A stretch of 64,000 nt of DNA. Origin: Robiginitomaculum sp. (GTDB taxonomy: Bacteria > Pseudomonadota > Alphaproteobacteria > Caulobacterales > Maricaulaceae). Numbering within the stretch: position 1 is the first letter of the stretch; each line of letters begins with the position of its first letter. Below the pieces are notes generated by a model. That model saw only the letters and a program-made list of their open reading frames with translations. It made no database searches and was not told where the DNA came from. The stretch spans positions 62,001 to 126,000 of the forward strand of contig JAJFFS010000017.1 of NCBI GenBank assembly GCA_021776515.1, given 5' to 3'. A program made the translations under genes and the position numbers. Of this stretch, positions 18,315 to 26,327 are shown one piece after another.

Positions 18315-20675
18315 TCAGGCTATTTTTCTTTTGGTGCTGCCTTCTTGAGATTTTCCCAACGCCTTAAAAATATTTTTATATAGTAAACGCTGGTCGATAG
18401 GTTTTGTGAGGTATCCATCAAGGCCCATGGCCAGATAACGCTCTTTGTCACCCAGCATGGCATCCGCTGTTACGGCCAGAACAGGGATGTCAGACCAAGC
18501 TTCATCAGATTTACGGATGAAGGAAATTGTTTCCGGGCCACTAAGAACGGGCATGTGCATATCCAGAAGCACCAGGTCAAAGGACTTTGTTTGTAATAAG
18601 TCCAGCGCTTCTTGGCCATTTTCAGCATCCGATATGGCAACGCCTGTTGCCGCAAGTAGTGTACGTACAACCTTGCGGTTTATTATACTGTCATCGACCA
18701 ATAATATGCTGTGTGCCGTAAGGTCTATTTTGGCAGGTATCCTGGAGGGTGTTTCCCTAATGGATGCTTCTTTGCTGGCAGGTTCAGCTTTGAAAGTAAA
18801 CGTAAAAACAGAGCCTTTATCTGGAACACTTTCAACGCAGATGTCGCCACCCATCATACGGGCAAGTTCCTGGGTAATGGATAGCCCCAGCCCGGTACCG
18901 CCAAATTTTCTGGAAATTGAACTGTCAGCCTGAATGAACGGGGAGAATATCCGCTCTCGGGTCGTATCATCCATACCAAGGCCTGTGTCTGTGACGCGCA
19001 AACCTAATACGAAGTCTTGTTCATGCGTTTCACTCAGAAAAGCCTCAATTGAAACCTTACCTTTTTCGGTAAACTTGAGTGCGTTTGAAACCAGGTTGGT
19101 TAAACATTGCCTGACCCGTACGGAATCAAATTTTAATATTTCAGGCAGATCAGCACTGATTGATAATGTCAGATCCAGGCCTTTATCTTTGGCTTGAGCG
19201 GAAAATAATTTATGGGTTTGGGTGGCGATTTGTGACAAATTGGCCGGTGTTTTTGAAAGCTCCATCTGACTGGCGCTGATTTTGGATATATCCAGCACGT
19301 CGTTCAAAATGGTCATCAGGGCATCGCCTGAATCAATGATGGTTTCCACCTTATCGGTATCCTCGGCAATGAGATTGCTGCTGCCCAAGGCCTGGGCCAT
19401 ACCAAGCATGCCATTAAGCGGTGTTCGTATTTCATGGCTCATATTTGCCAAAAACTCGCTTTTAGCTTCATTCGCCTGTTCAGCCTCGCGTTGTGCTACT
19501 TCCAGTTTGTTTCTTTGCGCTACATTTTCGGACATATCCCGAATATAGAGCATGATAGATTTATCGTTGTCGTTCTGAACATCCACGCCAACCACTGAAA
19601 CGGGAATAATGCAATCATCCAGTTTACACGATAAATCATCGGCACGGGCATGACCATAAACGCAAACCTTTGATAAAAACGCTTCCAGTTTCTCTTTTTC
19701 GTGCGGATGAAAATCAAGCGCCGTATGCGAAGTCACTTCTTCTTGCGACACATTCAGCATTTTTAATGTGGCCGGATTACAGTCAATAATTTTGGCATTT
19801 TGTTTATCCAGTAAAATAATGGCATCTGGAGATAAGTTGAAAATAGCTTTCCAGTGTGCATTGGAACGTTTTGCTATTTCTGCCTGAGTGCCGGCGTCTT
19901 CAAGGGCATTTGCCGTCACATCAAACAAGGTGTTTAGAGCATATGCTGCTTCACCAATTTCACCACCATAATTTTGTTTCATACGGTAACTATTGGATAG
20001 ACGGGGGGCTATGGCGGCTCGCTTTAACGAAGTTACAAAATCATGGATGGGGCTGATTGTGACTCTGTAAATCAGCCATAATAACAGACAAGTTGAAATC
20101 ACAGACAGTAAGGTTATAATTGTTGCGATCATTCCAGCCGTTTTATTGGTAACCAAAGCCGTTCCAAGAACACTTTCCAACTCTTTTGTACGTTCAGCCT
20201 GGTGGTCTAAAACCCTTGTTTCCATGTTGGCTAATGCGGTGCGAACGGCTTTCATTTCCTCATCACCAATCTTGCCTTGGTTATGGGCGTGGTGATCAAA
20301 AGCACTAACTATCGTATTGGTGACTTCAAAACTGGTGGTGTTTATAAACTTTACAAGATCTGTGTCTTGAAGTTCAACGCTCTGTTTTTCCAATTTCAAT
20401 AACGTATCAAGAAACTCGTGCATTTCTAAATCAGAAAAATTTATAGATAAATCCGAGCTCTGATATAGTAGGTCATGAGTTATTTGGCTCAAATTATTCG
20501 TTATACTGTGCTGCTGAATTAGGTGCTCTTGTCTCATAATCACGAGATTGAATGAGTTAGAGGATGAAACGGTGGTAAAACACGTGGCCAGCGTTGCGAT
20601 CACAAACACCGTAAAAATAATTAAAAAATTGGTTTTCACTGTATTTTTTAACGGATGCCTGAATTGTATTTTCAT
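18315..20675 (-). CDS. Hybrid sensor histidine kinase/response regulator with PAS domain
   Basis: A 786-residue inner-membrane sensor kinase. Transmembrane segments at about residues 15-37 and 181-203 enclose a helical periplasmic domain of about 140 residues. A HAMP-like linker, a PAS domain (about 270-385), a HisKA domain with His414 (MSHEIRTPLNGML), an ATPase domain with N, G1 and G2 boxes (NLVSNALKFTEKG, DTGLGMDD, FGGTGLGLS) and a C-terminal receiver with Asp705 (LVLLDMHMP) follow. There is no output domain or adjacent regulator, so it should pass phosphate to a partner encoded elsewhere. It is transcribed against the hut genes and lies between hutG and hutU; any link to histidine is unproven. 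Confidence 0.92.
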   Translation of the reverse strand: MKIQFRHPLKNTVKTNFLIIFTVFVIATLATCFTTVSSSNSFNLVIMRQEHLIQQHSITNNLSQITHDLLYQSSDLSINFSDLEMHEFLDTLLKLEKQSVELQDTDLVKFINTTSFEVTNTIVSAFDHHAHNQGKIGDEEMKAVRTALANMETRVLDHQAERTKELESVLGTALVTNKTAGMIATIITLLSVISTCLLLWLIYRVTISPIHDFVTSLKRAAIAPRLSNSYRMKQNYGGEIGEAAYALNTLFDVTANALEDAGTQAEIAKRSNAHWKAIFNLSPDAIILLDKQNAKIIDCNPATLKMLNVSQEEVTSHTALDFHPHEKEKLEAFLSKVCVYGHARADDLSCKLDDCIIPVSVVGVDVQNDNDKSIMLYIRDMSENVAQRNKLEVAQREAEQANEAKSEFLANMSHEIRTPLNGMLGMAQALGSSNLIAEDTDKVETIIDSGDALMTILNDVLDISKISASQMELSKTPANLSQIATQTHKLFSAQAKDKGLDLTLSISADLPEILKFDSVRVRQCLTNLVSNALKFTEKGKVSIEAFLSETHEQDFVLGLRVTDTGLGMDDTTRERIFSPFIQADSSISRKFGGTGLGLSITQELARMMGGDICVESVPDKGSVFTFTFKAEPASKEASIRETPSRIPAKIDLTAHSILLVDDSIINRKVVRTLLAATGVAISDAENGQEALDLLQTKSFDLVLLDMHMPVLSGPETISFIRKSDEAWSDIPVLAVTADAMLGDKERYLAMGLDGYLTKPIDQRLLYKNIFKALGKSQEGSTKRKIA

Positions 20676-20874
20676 TATTTTTCCCGTTTTTTTTAATTTA
20701 GAATGATTATATTAAATTGTAGTAAATTTGACTGCCCTCTGAGACGTTTTCCGGTTTATAAGGTCTATCGTGGGCCGGTTGTGTAAGGCTTATAACTTTC
20801 GACAAGGGCAAATCATCAGTTTAGAAAGAGTTCACCCACAAATTTTAAAAACGCCATTTTGAAGGATTATCACT

Positions 20875-22533
20875 ATGAACAATCGTCTTGATAATGCCCG
20901 GTTAATCAAGGCCCCGACGGGCGCAAAGCTGAATGCCAAAAGCTGGCTTACCGAGGCGCCGTTGCGGATGTTAATGAACAACCTTGATCCGGAGGTTGCA
21001 GAAAACCCCCAGGAACTGGTGGTCTATGGCGGCATTGGCCGGGCAGCGCGGGACTGGGCCAGTTTTGATAAAATCGTACAGACATTGAAAGAACTGGAGG
21101 ATGATGAGACCCTGCTGGTGCAATCGGGCAAGCCGGTCGGTGTTTTTCGTACCCATAAAGACGCGCCGCGTGTGCTGATTGCCAATTCCAACCTGGTGGG
21201 AAAATGGGCCAATTGGGACCATTTCCATGAACTGGATAAAAAAGGTCTGATGATGTACGGCCAGATGACGGCCGGGTCGTGGATTTATATCGGTAGTCAG
21301 GGGATAGTGCAGGGCACCTATGAGACATTTGTCGAGATGGGTCGCCAGCATTATGGCGGCGACCTTTCGGGCAAATGGATACTCACTGGCGGCCTTGGCG
21401 GCATGGGCGGCGCACAGCCTTTGGCCGCCACTATGGCCGGGGCCAGTATGCTGGCGGTGGAATGCCAGCCTTCGCGCATCGAAATGCGCCTTGCCAATGG
21501 CTATCTGGACAAAAGCACTGATAACCTTGATGAGGCATTGCAGATCATCAAAGACAGTAAAGCGCCCGTTTCCGTGGGGCTTTTGGCCAATGCAGCCGAT
21601 GTTTTTCCTGAACTGGTGCGCCGGGGAATGCGCCCGGATGCGGTAACCGATCAAACATCTGCGCATGACCCCATCAATGGTTATCTGCCCAGAGGCTGGA
21701 GCCTGACTGAGTGGGAGGAGCGCCGTAAAACCGATCCCAAAGCGGTAGAACGCGCCGCCATGAAAAGTATGGCTGAGCAGGTGGACGCCATGCTGGCGTT
21801 CCACGCTCAAGGTATTCCGACATTTGATTATGGCAATAATATCCGCCAGATGGCACTGGATGCCGGTTGTAAAAATGCCTTTGACTTTGAAGGCTTTGTA
21901 CCGGCCTATATTCGCCCGCTTTTCTGCCAGGGTATTGGCCCGTTTCGCTGGGTGGCATTGTCGGGTGACCCGGAAGACATTTACAAAACAGACGCCAAGG
22001 TCAAGGAGCTAATTCCCGATGATGCGCACCTTCATAACTGGCTGGATATGGCGCGTGAGAAAATCCAGTTTCAGGGTTTGCCGTCGCGTATTTGCTGGGT
22101 TGGACTGGGCCAGCGTGATCGCCTCGGTGTTGCCTTTAACCAGATGGTGGCCTCGGGTGAGCTGAAAGCCCCGGTGGTTATTGGCCGCGACCATCTGGAT
22201 AGTGGTTCGGTGGCCAGCCCCAACCGGGAGACCGAAGGCATGAAGGATGGCTCAGACGCGGTGGCCGACTGGCCGCTGCTGAACGCTATGCTGGCGACCG
22301 CTTCTGGTGCAACATGGGTAAGCCTGCACCATGGCGGCGGTGTTGGTATCGGCTATTCACAACATTCCGGCCTGGTGGTGTTATGCGACGGCACAAAGGA
22401 GGCCGAAGAACGGGTGAGGCGCGTCTTGTGGAACGATCCGGCCACCGGCGTTATGCGTCACGCCGATGCAGGCTATGACATCGCCATAGATTGTGCGAAG
22501 GAAAACGGGCTGAACTTGCCGGGGCTGGGATAG
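20875..22533 (+). CDS. hutU: Urocanate hydratase
   Basis: A 552-residue NAD-dependent hydratase that turns urocanate into 4-imidazolone-5-propionate, between HutH and HutI. It has the family signatures [45 protein letters not shown] (NAD binding) and [11 protein letters not shown], plus the catalytic Cys region ending [10 protein letters not shown]. Length and order are normal. It is separated from the rest of the hut genes by the histidine kinase and has its own 199-base upstream region, so it is probably expressed independently. A strong hairpin terminator follows at 22592. Confidence 0.96.
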   Translation: MNNRLDNARLIKAPTGAKLNAKSWLTEAPLRMLMNNLDPEVAENPQELVVYGGIGRAARDWASFDKIVQTLKELEDDETLLVQSGKPVGVFRTHKDAPRVLIANSNLVGKWANWDHFHELDKKGLMMYGQMTAGSWIYIGSQGIVQGTYETFVEMGRQHYGGDLSGKWILTGGLGGMGGAQPLAATMAGASMLAVECQPSRIEMRLANGYLDKSTDNLDEALQIIKDSKAPVSVGLLANAADVFPELVRRGMRPDAVTDQTSAHDPINGYLPRGWSLTEWEERRKTDPKAVERAAMKSMAEQVDAMLAFHAQGIPTFDYGNNIRQMALDAGCKNAFDFEGFVPAYIRPLFCQGIGPFRWVALSGDPEDIYKTDAKVKELIPDDAHLHNWLDMAREKIQFQGLPSRICWVGLGQRDRLGVAFNQMVASGELKAPVVIGRDHLDSGSVASPNRETEGMKDGSDAVADWPLLNAMLATASGATWVSLHHGGGVGIGYSQHSGLVVLCDGTKEAEERVRRVLWNDPATGVMRHADAGYDIAIDCAKENGLNLPGLG

Positions 22534-22591
22534 GAGCAGATAGTTGAGATATTGCGAATTTTAGTCTAAGGGGGCGTAACCAAGAGGCACC

Positions 22592-22620
22592 AAAAAGCTA
22601 AGTCTGTGACTTGGCTTTTT
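22592..22620. terminator. Bidirectional Rho-independent terminator after hutU
   Basis: A 13-bp stem (AAAAAGCTAAGTC with GACTTGGCTTTTT, one T-G pair) around a three-base loop. The stem starts with five A and ends with five T, so it could terminate from either side. It lies 58 bases after the hutU stop and immediately before the tRNA-like sequence. Confidence 0.8.
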
Positions 22621-22624
22621 AAGC

Positions 22625-22692
22625 GGCGGTAGCTCAATGGATAGAGCACCTCCTTGATAAGGAGAAGGTTGGGGGTTCGAGTCCCCCACGCC
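22625..22692 (+). tRNA. tRNA-like sequence with Ile anticodon GAT, atypical acceptor stem
   Basis: A D arm (GCTC/GAGC), an anticodon loop TTGATAA (anticodon GAT at 22656-22658), a variable loop and a perfect T arm (GGGGG-TTCGAGT-CCCCC) are present in the right order. The acceptor stem is wrong: only GGCG/CGCC plus one pair form, no CCA is encoded, and the first pair of the anticodon stem is a C-A mismatch. A segment upstream of the terminator hairpin (GGGGGCGT, 22570-22577) could pair along its whole length with ACGCCTTC (22688-22695), as if the 5' half had been duplicated or displaced. It may be a decayed tRNA or an unusual small RNA. Confidence 0.4.
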
Positions 22693-22705
22693 TTCTTCTC
22701 ATCAT

Positions 22706-22781
22706 TGTCATTACCCGATAAAAATCGGGTAATCTAGTTGCGGCTCTATTCTGGATTGCCGGGACAAGCCCGGCAATGACA
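22706..22781. repeat. Dispersed paired-palindrome repeat, copy 2
   Basis: Runs from TGTCAT to ATGACA with hairpins TTACCCGAT/ATCGGGTAA and ATTGCCGGG/CCCGGCAAT, and CTGGATT before the second. It matches the outline of the copies at 6165, 50988 and 63317. It separates the tRNA-like sequence from the toxin gene. Confidence 0.82.
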
Positions 22782-22810
22782 AATTAGAATATTTATTGTG
22801 CATACAAAAT

Positions 22811-23158
22811 TTATCGTTCCCGTTCCTCGAACCTCGCCAAATCCTCCGCCAGGCGCACTGGTAAATCCATGGACTGGTGCAAAATGCTCAGTATACCGAT
22901 ACCATCGCTTAACTCGCGGAAAAACAGAATGTGCTGTTCATAATGGCTGAAATGAACGGGTATATCCAGATCGAGCGGGTTGGTGAGAGTTTGTGGTAAT
23001 GTGCGCCACGGCAACGCCTTATCAGCCAGATGTTGCATATGCGAATGCAGGCCCCGAATATATTTTTCGGCCTGTGCTTGCCCCCATTGCTGGAAAGTGT
23101 AGTCCCAGATTTGATCCTGTTGCTTATCAGCTGTTTTGAAAAACCTGTAATTGGCCAC
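22811..23158 (-). CDS. ParE/RelE-family toxin
   Basis: A 115-residue basic protein of the type II toxin superfamily. The start FFKTADKQQDQIWDYTFQQWG is typical of ParE-like proteins, and FSHYEQHILFFRELSDGIGILSILHQSMD gives the C-terminal beta-strands with the usual late Arg and His. ParE toxins inhibit DNA gyrase, whereas RelE toxins cleave mRNA; the sequence favours ParE but does not settle it. It follows its antitoxin gene by three bases in the same operon, antitoxin first. Confidence 0.85.
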   Translation of the reverse strand: MANYRFFKTADKQQDQIWDYTFQQWGQAQAEKYIRGLHSHMQHLADKALPWRTLPQTLTNPLDLDIPVHFSHYEQHILFFRELSDGIGILSILHQSMDLPVRLAEDLARFEERER

Positions 23159-23161
23159 AGG

Positions 23162-23413
23162 TTATGGTTTCTCGTTACGGGCAATCACGTCATTAGCACT
23201 AACCATGGTGAATGCCGTTTCATCAGCTCGCAAGGCGGGTTCCAGTTGATCTTGAAGCCAGCTCCAGGCCTGTTGCCGGGTTTGCAGGTCACGCCGGATC
23301 AAATCACGAACATATTCGCTGGCATTATCGTAAAGGCCTGAAGGCCCGGTTTGTTGTTGCAAATGGGACTTTAATGTTCCGGTGATGCGTACATTAACGT
23401 TATTTGAGGCCAT
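23162..23413 (-). CDS. ParD/CopG-type antitoxin
   Basis: An 83-residue antitoxin. The N-terminal NVNVRITGTLKSHLQQQ and ASEYVRDLIRRDL form a ribbon-helix-helix DNA-binding domain; the C-terminal half should wrap the toxin. The ATG at 23413 is chosen over an in-frame TTG five codons upstream. The next gene is the ParE-like toxin, so the pair is a complete type II module that probably represses its own promoter. Confidence 0.82.
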   Translation of the reverse strand: MASNNVNVRITGTLKSHLQQQTGPSGLYDNASEYVRDLIRRDLQTRQQAWSWLQDQLEPALRADETAFTMVSANDVIARNEKP

Positions 23414-23558
23414 TACATTTTCTTTCAAAACGGATGTAAAGAATATTTACAATATAATTTACATATTGGCAATCGGTGCTATACGCTATGCTTATTTCAT
23501 TCTCATCCCCACCCTGAGGTGGCGCGAAGTATCCCGAAGGGGGGGCATAAGCCTGACC

Positions 23559-24149
23559 CTACGCCTGCCTGGCGTTTTCATGCTCAGCACAAATGCGACG
23601 TGATTCATCCGTATTCAGTCCTGTTTTTAATAACCCGCACCAGTGTTTTTCGTCTGTCGTAAAGTCCTCAGGTGGCTTGTTGTTGAAATACTGGCAGGTA
23701 TTGCATACGCCAAAGGTTTTTAGATCGCCTGAGGAAATTTCGGCTTTCAGAAGTTCGCTCAAGCCAGCAGATAAAGCTTCACCCGTTGCGTTATCAAGAT
23801 CATGCGCCTGTTTTGCAAGGCGATACCACGGATCAACCCGTAACAAGTCCTTGGCTTTTTTGGTCAGGAAAAGCATGACCGAGCGGCCTTGCCCAGGCCT
23901 TGGTTGTTTGGTTAGCAATCCCTTTTGTTCCAATGTCTTGACTGTTTGAGACACCGTACCTTTTGTGGTGACCAGGTACAGTCTTAACGCTGTGGGCGAG
24001 TTGGAAAACTGATTGCACCGTTCCAGATAGCGCAAGGCCTGCCATTGCACAGGGTTTAACCCGGCCTCATGCTCGGAAGCGCGCATGATCCGTGACAGTC
24101 GCTCAATCAAAACGGCAATGTTGGTATGTTTATTTTCAGTCTCACCCAT
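23559..24149 (-). CDS. MarR-family regulator with C-terminal cysteine cluster
   Basis: A 196-residue winged-helix regulator. Residues 10-110 form the MarR domain (NPVQWQALRYLERC, TTKGTVSQTVKTLEQKGLL, wing GQGRSVMLFLT). An extra C-terminal part of about 55 residues carries Cys149-x2-Cys152 (FGVCNTCQYF), Cys171 and Cys187, a four-cysteine pattern that could bind zinc or an iron-sulfur cluster or act as a thiol switch. The gene is divergent from the cytochrome P460 gene, and a perfect 17-bp inverted repeat lies between the two starts, one arm beginning 13 bases upstream of this gene. It probably represses both units in response to a redox or nitrogen-oxide signal. Confidence 0.82.
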   Translation of the reverse strand: MGETENKHTNIAVLIERLSRIMRASEHEAGLNPVQWQALRYLERCNQFSNSPTALRLYLVTTKGTVSQTVKTLEQKGLLTKQPRPGQGRSVMLFLTKKAKDLLRVDPWYRLAKQAHDLDNATGEALSAGLSELLKAEISSGDLKTFGVCNTCQYFNNKPPEDFTTDEKHWCGLLKTGLNTDESRRICAEHENARQA

Positions 24150-24161
24150 TTGATTAATGTA

Positions 24162-24215
24162 TCGACTCGAAACTTAACTTGCAAGACGAGGTTTTTCTGT
24201 TAAGTTTCGAGTCGA
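24162..24215. promoter_or_regulatory. Inverted-repeat operator between marR and P460
   Basis: Two 17-base arms, TCGACTCGAAACTTAAC (24162-24178) and its exact reverse complement (24199-24215), are separated by 20 bases. Each arm contains TCGAcTCGA. The left arm lies 13 bases before the marR start, the right arm ends 22 bases before the P460 start. Two equal sites facing two divergent promoters is the classic layout for a shared repressor, here most likely the MarR protein. Confidence 0.8.
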
Positions 24216-24237
24216 CACATAACTGAGGGAGAGAAAA

Positions 24238-24732
24238 ATGCGTAAACAGGTTTTATCAGCAGTCATAGCATTGGGGGCGGTTAGTGCCTTAGCGGTGGCT
24301 TGTGCGTCACAGGAAGGTAATAGTGCAATCGCCTTACCGGACGGGTATCGTTCCTGGACCCATGTAAAATCCATGATTATTCAACCGGGCCATGGCCTTG
24401 CTGACCCCTTTGAAGGCATTCACCATATTTATGCCAATGATATTGCCATGCAAGGTTATAAAACCGGTAATTTTGCCGATGGCTCCGTTCTGGTTTTTGA
24501 TTTGCTCAAAGTAACAGAGGCAGATGACACCATACAGGAAGCCGATCGCGTTCTGATTGGTGTTATGGAAAAGTCCAGCACCAATTATTCCGGAACCGAT
24601 GGCTGGGGCTATGAAGGTTTTGCTGCTGGCGATAAAGAAAAACGGCTGGTGACGGATGGGGCGACCCAATGCCATGCTTGCCACGCAGGTACGCCAGAGA
24701 CCGGGTTTGTCTTTAGCCAGTATCGCAACTAA
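24238..24732 (+). CDS. Cytochrome P460-family c-type haem protein
   Basis: A 164-residue exported protein. The signal peptide (residues 1-22) ends LAVACAS and might be a lipoprotein signal, although the lipobox is weak. The domain has LPDGYRSWTHVKSM near the start, the usual P460 opening, and ends with the haem motif Cys145-His-Ala-Cys148-His149. Family members oxidise hydroxylamine or nitric oxide, or resemble periplasmic cytochromes c'. GGGAGA lies eight bases before the start. It is followed 24 bases later by a redoxin gene and is divergent from a MarR gene, which suggests a response to oxidative or nitrosative stress. Confidence 0.85.
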   Translation: MRKQVLSAVIALGAVSALAVACASQEGNSAIALPDGYRSWTHVKSMIIQPGHGLADPFEGIHHIYANDIAMQGYKTGNFADGSVLVFDLLKVTEADDTIQEADRVLIGVMEKSSTNYSGTDGWGYEGFAAGDKEKRLVTDGATQCHACHAGTPETGFVFSQYRN

Positions 24733-24756
24733 TCTGGCATCAGGCAAAGGAGCTAT

Positions 24757-25305
24757 ATGATGCAGGATCAACAAAAGCCACCAGAATGGCAGATACAGGA
24801 ATGGCTTAATTCCGATCAGCCCATAAGCCTTGCATCGTTACGCGGAAAAGTGGTGGTGATGCACGCTTTTCAGATGCTGTGTCCCGGGTGCGTGAGCCAC
24901 GGCTTGCCCCAGGCACAGCGTGTCCGCGCCACGTTCAGCACATCAGACGTTGCTGTGCTGGGGCTGCATAGTGTGTTTGAGCACCATGATGCCATGACAC
25001 CCGTTGCCCTTAAAGCTTTCTTGCATGAATACCGTCTGACGTTTCCTGTTGGTGTTGATATGCCCTCTGCATCGGCTGCTGTGCCGCAAACAATGGCCGC
25101 TTACCGGTTGCAGGGTACGCCCAGCCTGCTTTTGTTTGACCGCGAAGGCATGTTGCGCTGGCAGCAGTTTGGCAGGCCGGACGACATGACGGTTGGCGCA
25201 AAAATTATGGCTTTGATAATGGAGAACCCTGCCGGGCAGGGCGTTGAAGATAAAAAAGAACAGGAAGAGCAATCGGGGTGCACCCCGGAAGGCTGCGCCA
25301 TTTAA
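24757..25305 (+). CDS. TlpA/redoxin-family thiol protein
   Basis: A 182-residue thioredoxin-fold protein with Cys42-Pro-Gly-Cys45 (MLCPGCVSHG) in place of the thioredoxin CGPC. It also has LQGTPSLLLFDREG (cis-Pro loop) and an unusual tail with Cys175 and Cys180. No signal peptide is visible, so it is probably cytoplasmic. GGAG stands four bases before the first ATG and seven before the second (24760), which may be the true start. It follows P460 by 24 bases and probably forms one operon with it. Relatives act as peroxiredoxin- or thiol-reductase-like proteins. Confidence 0.78.
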   Translation: MMQDQQKPPEWQIQEWLNSDQPISLASLRGKVVVMHAFQMLCPGCVSHGLPQAQRVRATFSTSDVAVLGLHSVFEHHDAMTPVALKAFLHEYRLTFPVGVDMPSASAAVPQTMAAYRLQGTPSLLLFDREGMLRWQQFGRPDDMTVGAKIMALIMENPAGQGVEDKKEQEEQSGCTPEGCAI

Positions 25306-25317
25306 GGGTAAGTTTCC

Positions 25318-26283
25318 TTACAGATACCCTTCTTCAAGCAAGTCCTTGAGGTGCATGGCAGCAACGGGTTTGCCATTTTCGATAACAAAAACATTGGCAA
25401 TACGCCTCTTGGTGAGCTGGCCAATCACGTCACTAATGCGGTCTTTGCCGGTAACCGCATAGGGGTTGGCGGTCATAATTTCACCCGCATTTTTCTCAAA
25501 AAAACCACTCGTTAATGCCCGGCGCAAATCGCCATCGGTAATTATCCCGACAAGATTACCGTTATCATCAATAACGGCTGCGCACCCCATGCGGCCTTTG
25601 GTGATGGTGGACAAAACATCCTGTGCGGATGCCTCACGGGTCAAAACCGGGGGTGGGGCAGTGTGCGTCTGCATCCAGTCTTCAACGCTTTGCAGGCCCA
25701 GGCCCAACTTGCCGCCAGGGTGCCGGTCACCAAAGTCACTGGCGGAAAACCCGCGTCGCTGCATAACCGTAATAGCCAGGGCATCCCCCATTGCCAGCGT
25801 CATGGCCATGGATGTGGTTGGCACAAGACCATTGGGGCAGGCCTCGGGTACGTCAGGCAAGGCCAAGAGTACATTAGCGGCATTGCCCAGTGTTGAATTG
25901 GCCCGGCAGGTAATAGCTATGATAGGAATATCGCGTTTGGCACAATAACGCAGGGCGTCCACCAGTTCGCGGCTTTCACCGGAATTTGAGATAGCCAATA
26001 CGGTGGACCCGGCTGTCACCATTCCCAGATCACCATGACTGGCCTCGGCCGGATGGACAAAAAACGATGGCGTTCCGGTGGAGGCCAGAGTCGCCGCGAT
26101 TTTACGTCCGATATGGCCGGATTTCCCCATACCCAAAACAATACAATGACCTTGCGCTTGCAACAGGGTATCTACCGCACAGCAAAACGCATCACCATCA
26201 AGCGCTTCGGCCAGCTTGGTTAAAGCCGCAGCTTCGGCCTTGATGACGGCGCGGGCGGTTTTATGATCGTTATGTCTATCCAT
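25318..26283 (-). CDS. kdsD: D-arabinose 5-phosphate isomerase (KpsF/GutQ family)
   Basis: A 321-residue isomerase that interconverts ribulose 5-phosphate and arabinose 5-phosphate, the first step towards KDO for lipopolysaccharide. The N-terminal SIS domain has VLGMGKSGHIGRKIAATLASTG, HPAEASHGDLGM and ISNSGES; two CBS domains follow (about residues 205-320, with GIITDGDLRRAL). A single gene of this type close to glmS fits envelope sugar metabolism. It is followed 44 bases upstream on the same strand by glmS, and the two may be cotranscribed, glmS first. Confidence 0.9.
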   Translation of the reverse strand: MDRHNDHKTARAVIKAEAAALTKLAEALDGDAFCCAVDTLLQAQGHCIVLGMGKSGHIGRKIAATLASTGTPSFFVHPAEASHGDLGMVTAGSTVLAISNSGESRELVDALRYCAKRDIPIIAITCRANSTLGNAANVLLALPDVPEACPNGLVPTTSMAMTLAMGDALAITVMQRRGFSASDFGDRHPGGKLGLGLQSVEDWMQTHTAPPPVLTREASAQDVLSTITKGRMGCAAVIDDNGNLVGIITDGDLRRALTSGFFEKNAGEIMTANPYAVTGKDRISDVIGQLTKRRIANVFVIENGKPVAAMHLKDLLEEGYL

Positions 26284-26327
26284 AATTAGGGCTTATCTGC
26301 CTACTGGTATGGGGGCAAGTAAAGACG

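Noticed and set aside
20971-21810. Long open frame of 279 codons on the minus strand
   Set aside because: It lies wholly inside hutU, which has strong family motifs; the reverse frame is rich in His, Arg and Gln as expected for a shadow frame and has no recognisable domain.
22592-22620. Idea that the hairpin is an insertion inside a gene
   Set aside because: It lies between hutU and the tRNA-like sequence, with A- and T-runs on both sides, so a bidirectional terminator explains it.
22570-22695. Idea that the tRNA-like sequence is a tmRNA, possibly of the permuted alphaproteobacterial kind
   Set aside because: No tag reading frame is present and the T arm lies on the wrong side for the permuted form; a damaged tRNA or small RNA is simpler.
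23490-23560. Short hairpin CCACC-CTGA-GGTGG with nearby GC-rich bases
   Set aside because: Too short and isolated to call a repeat or terminator; it has no T-run and does not match the paired-palindrome family.
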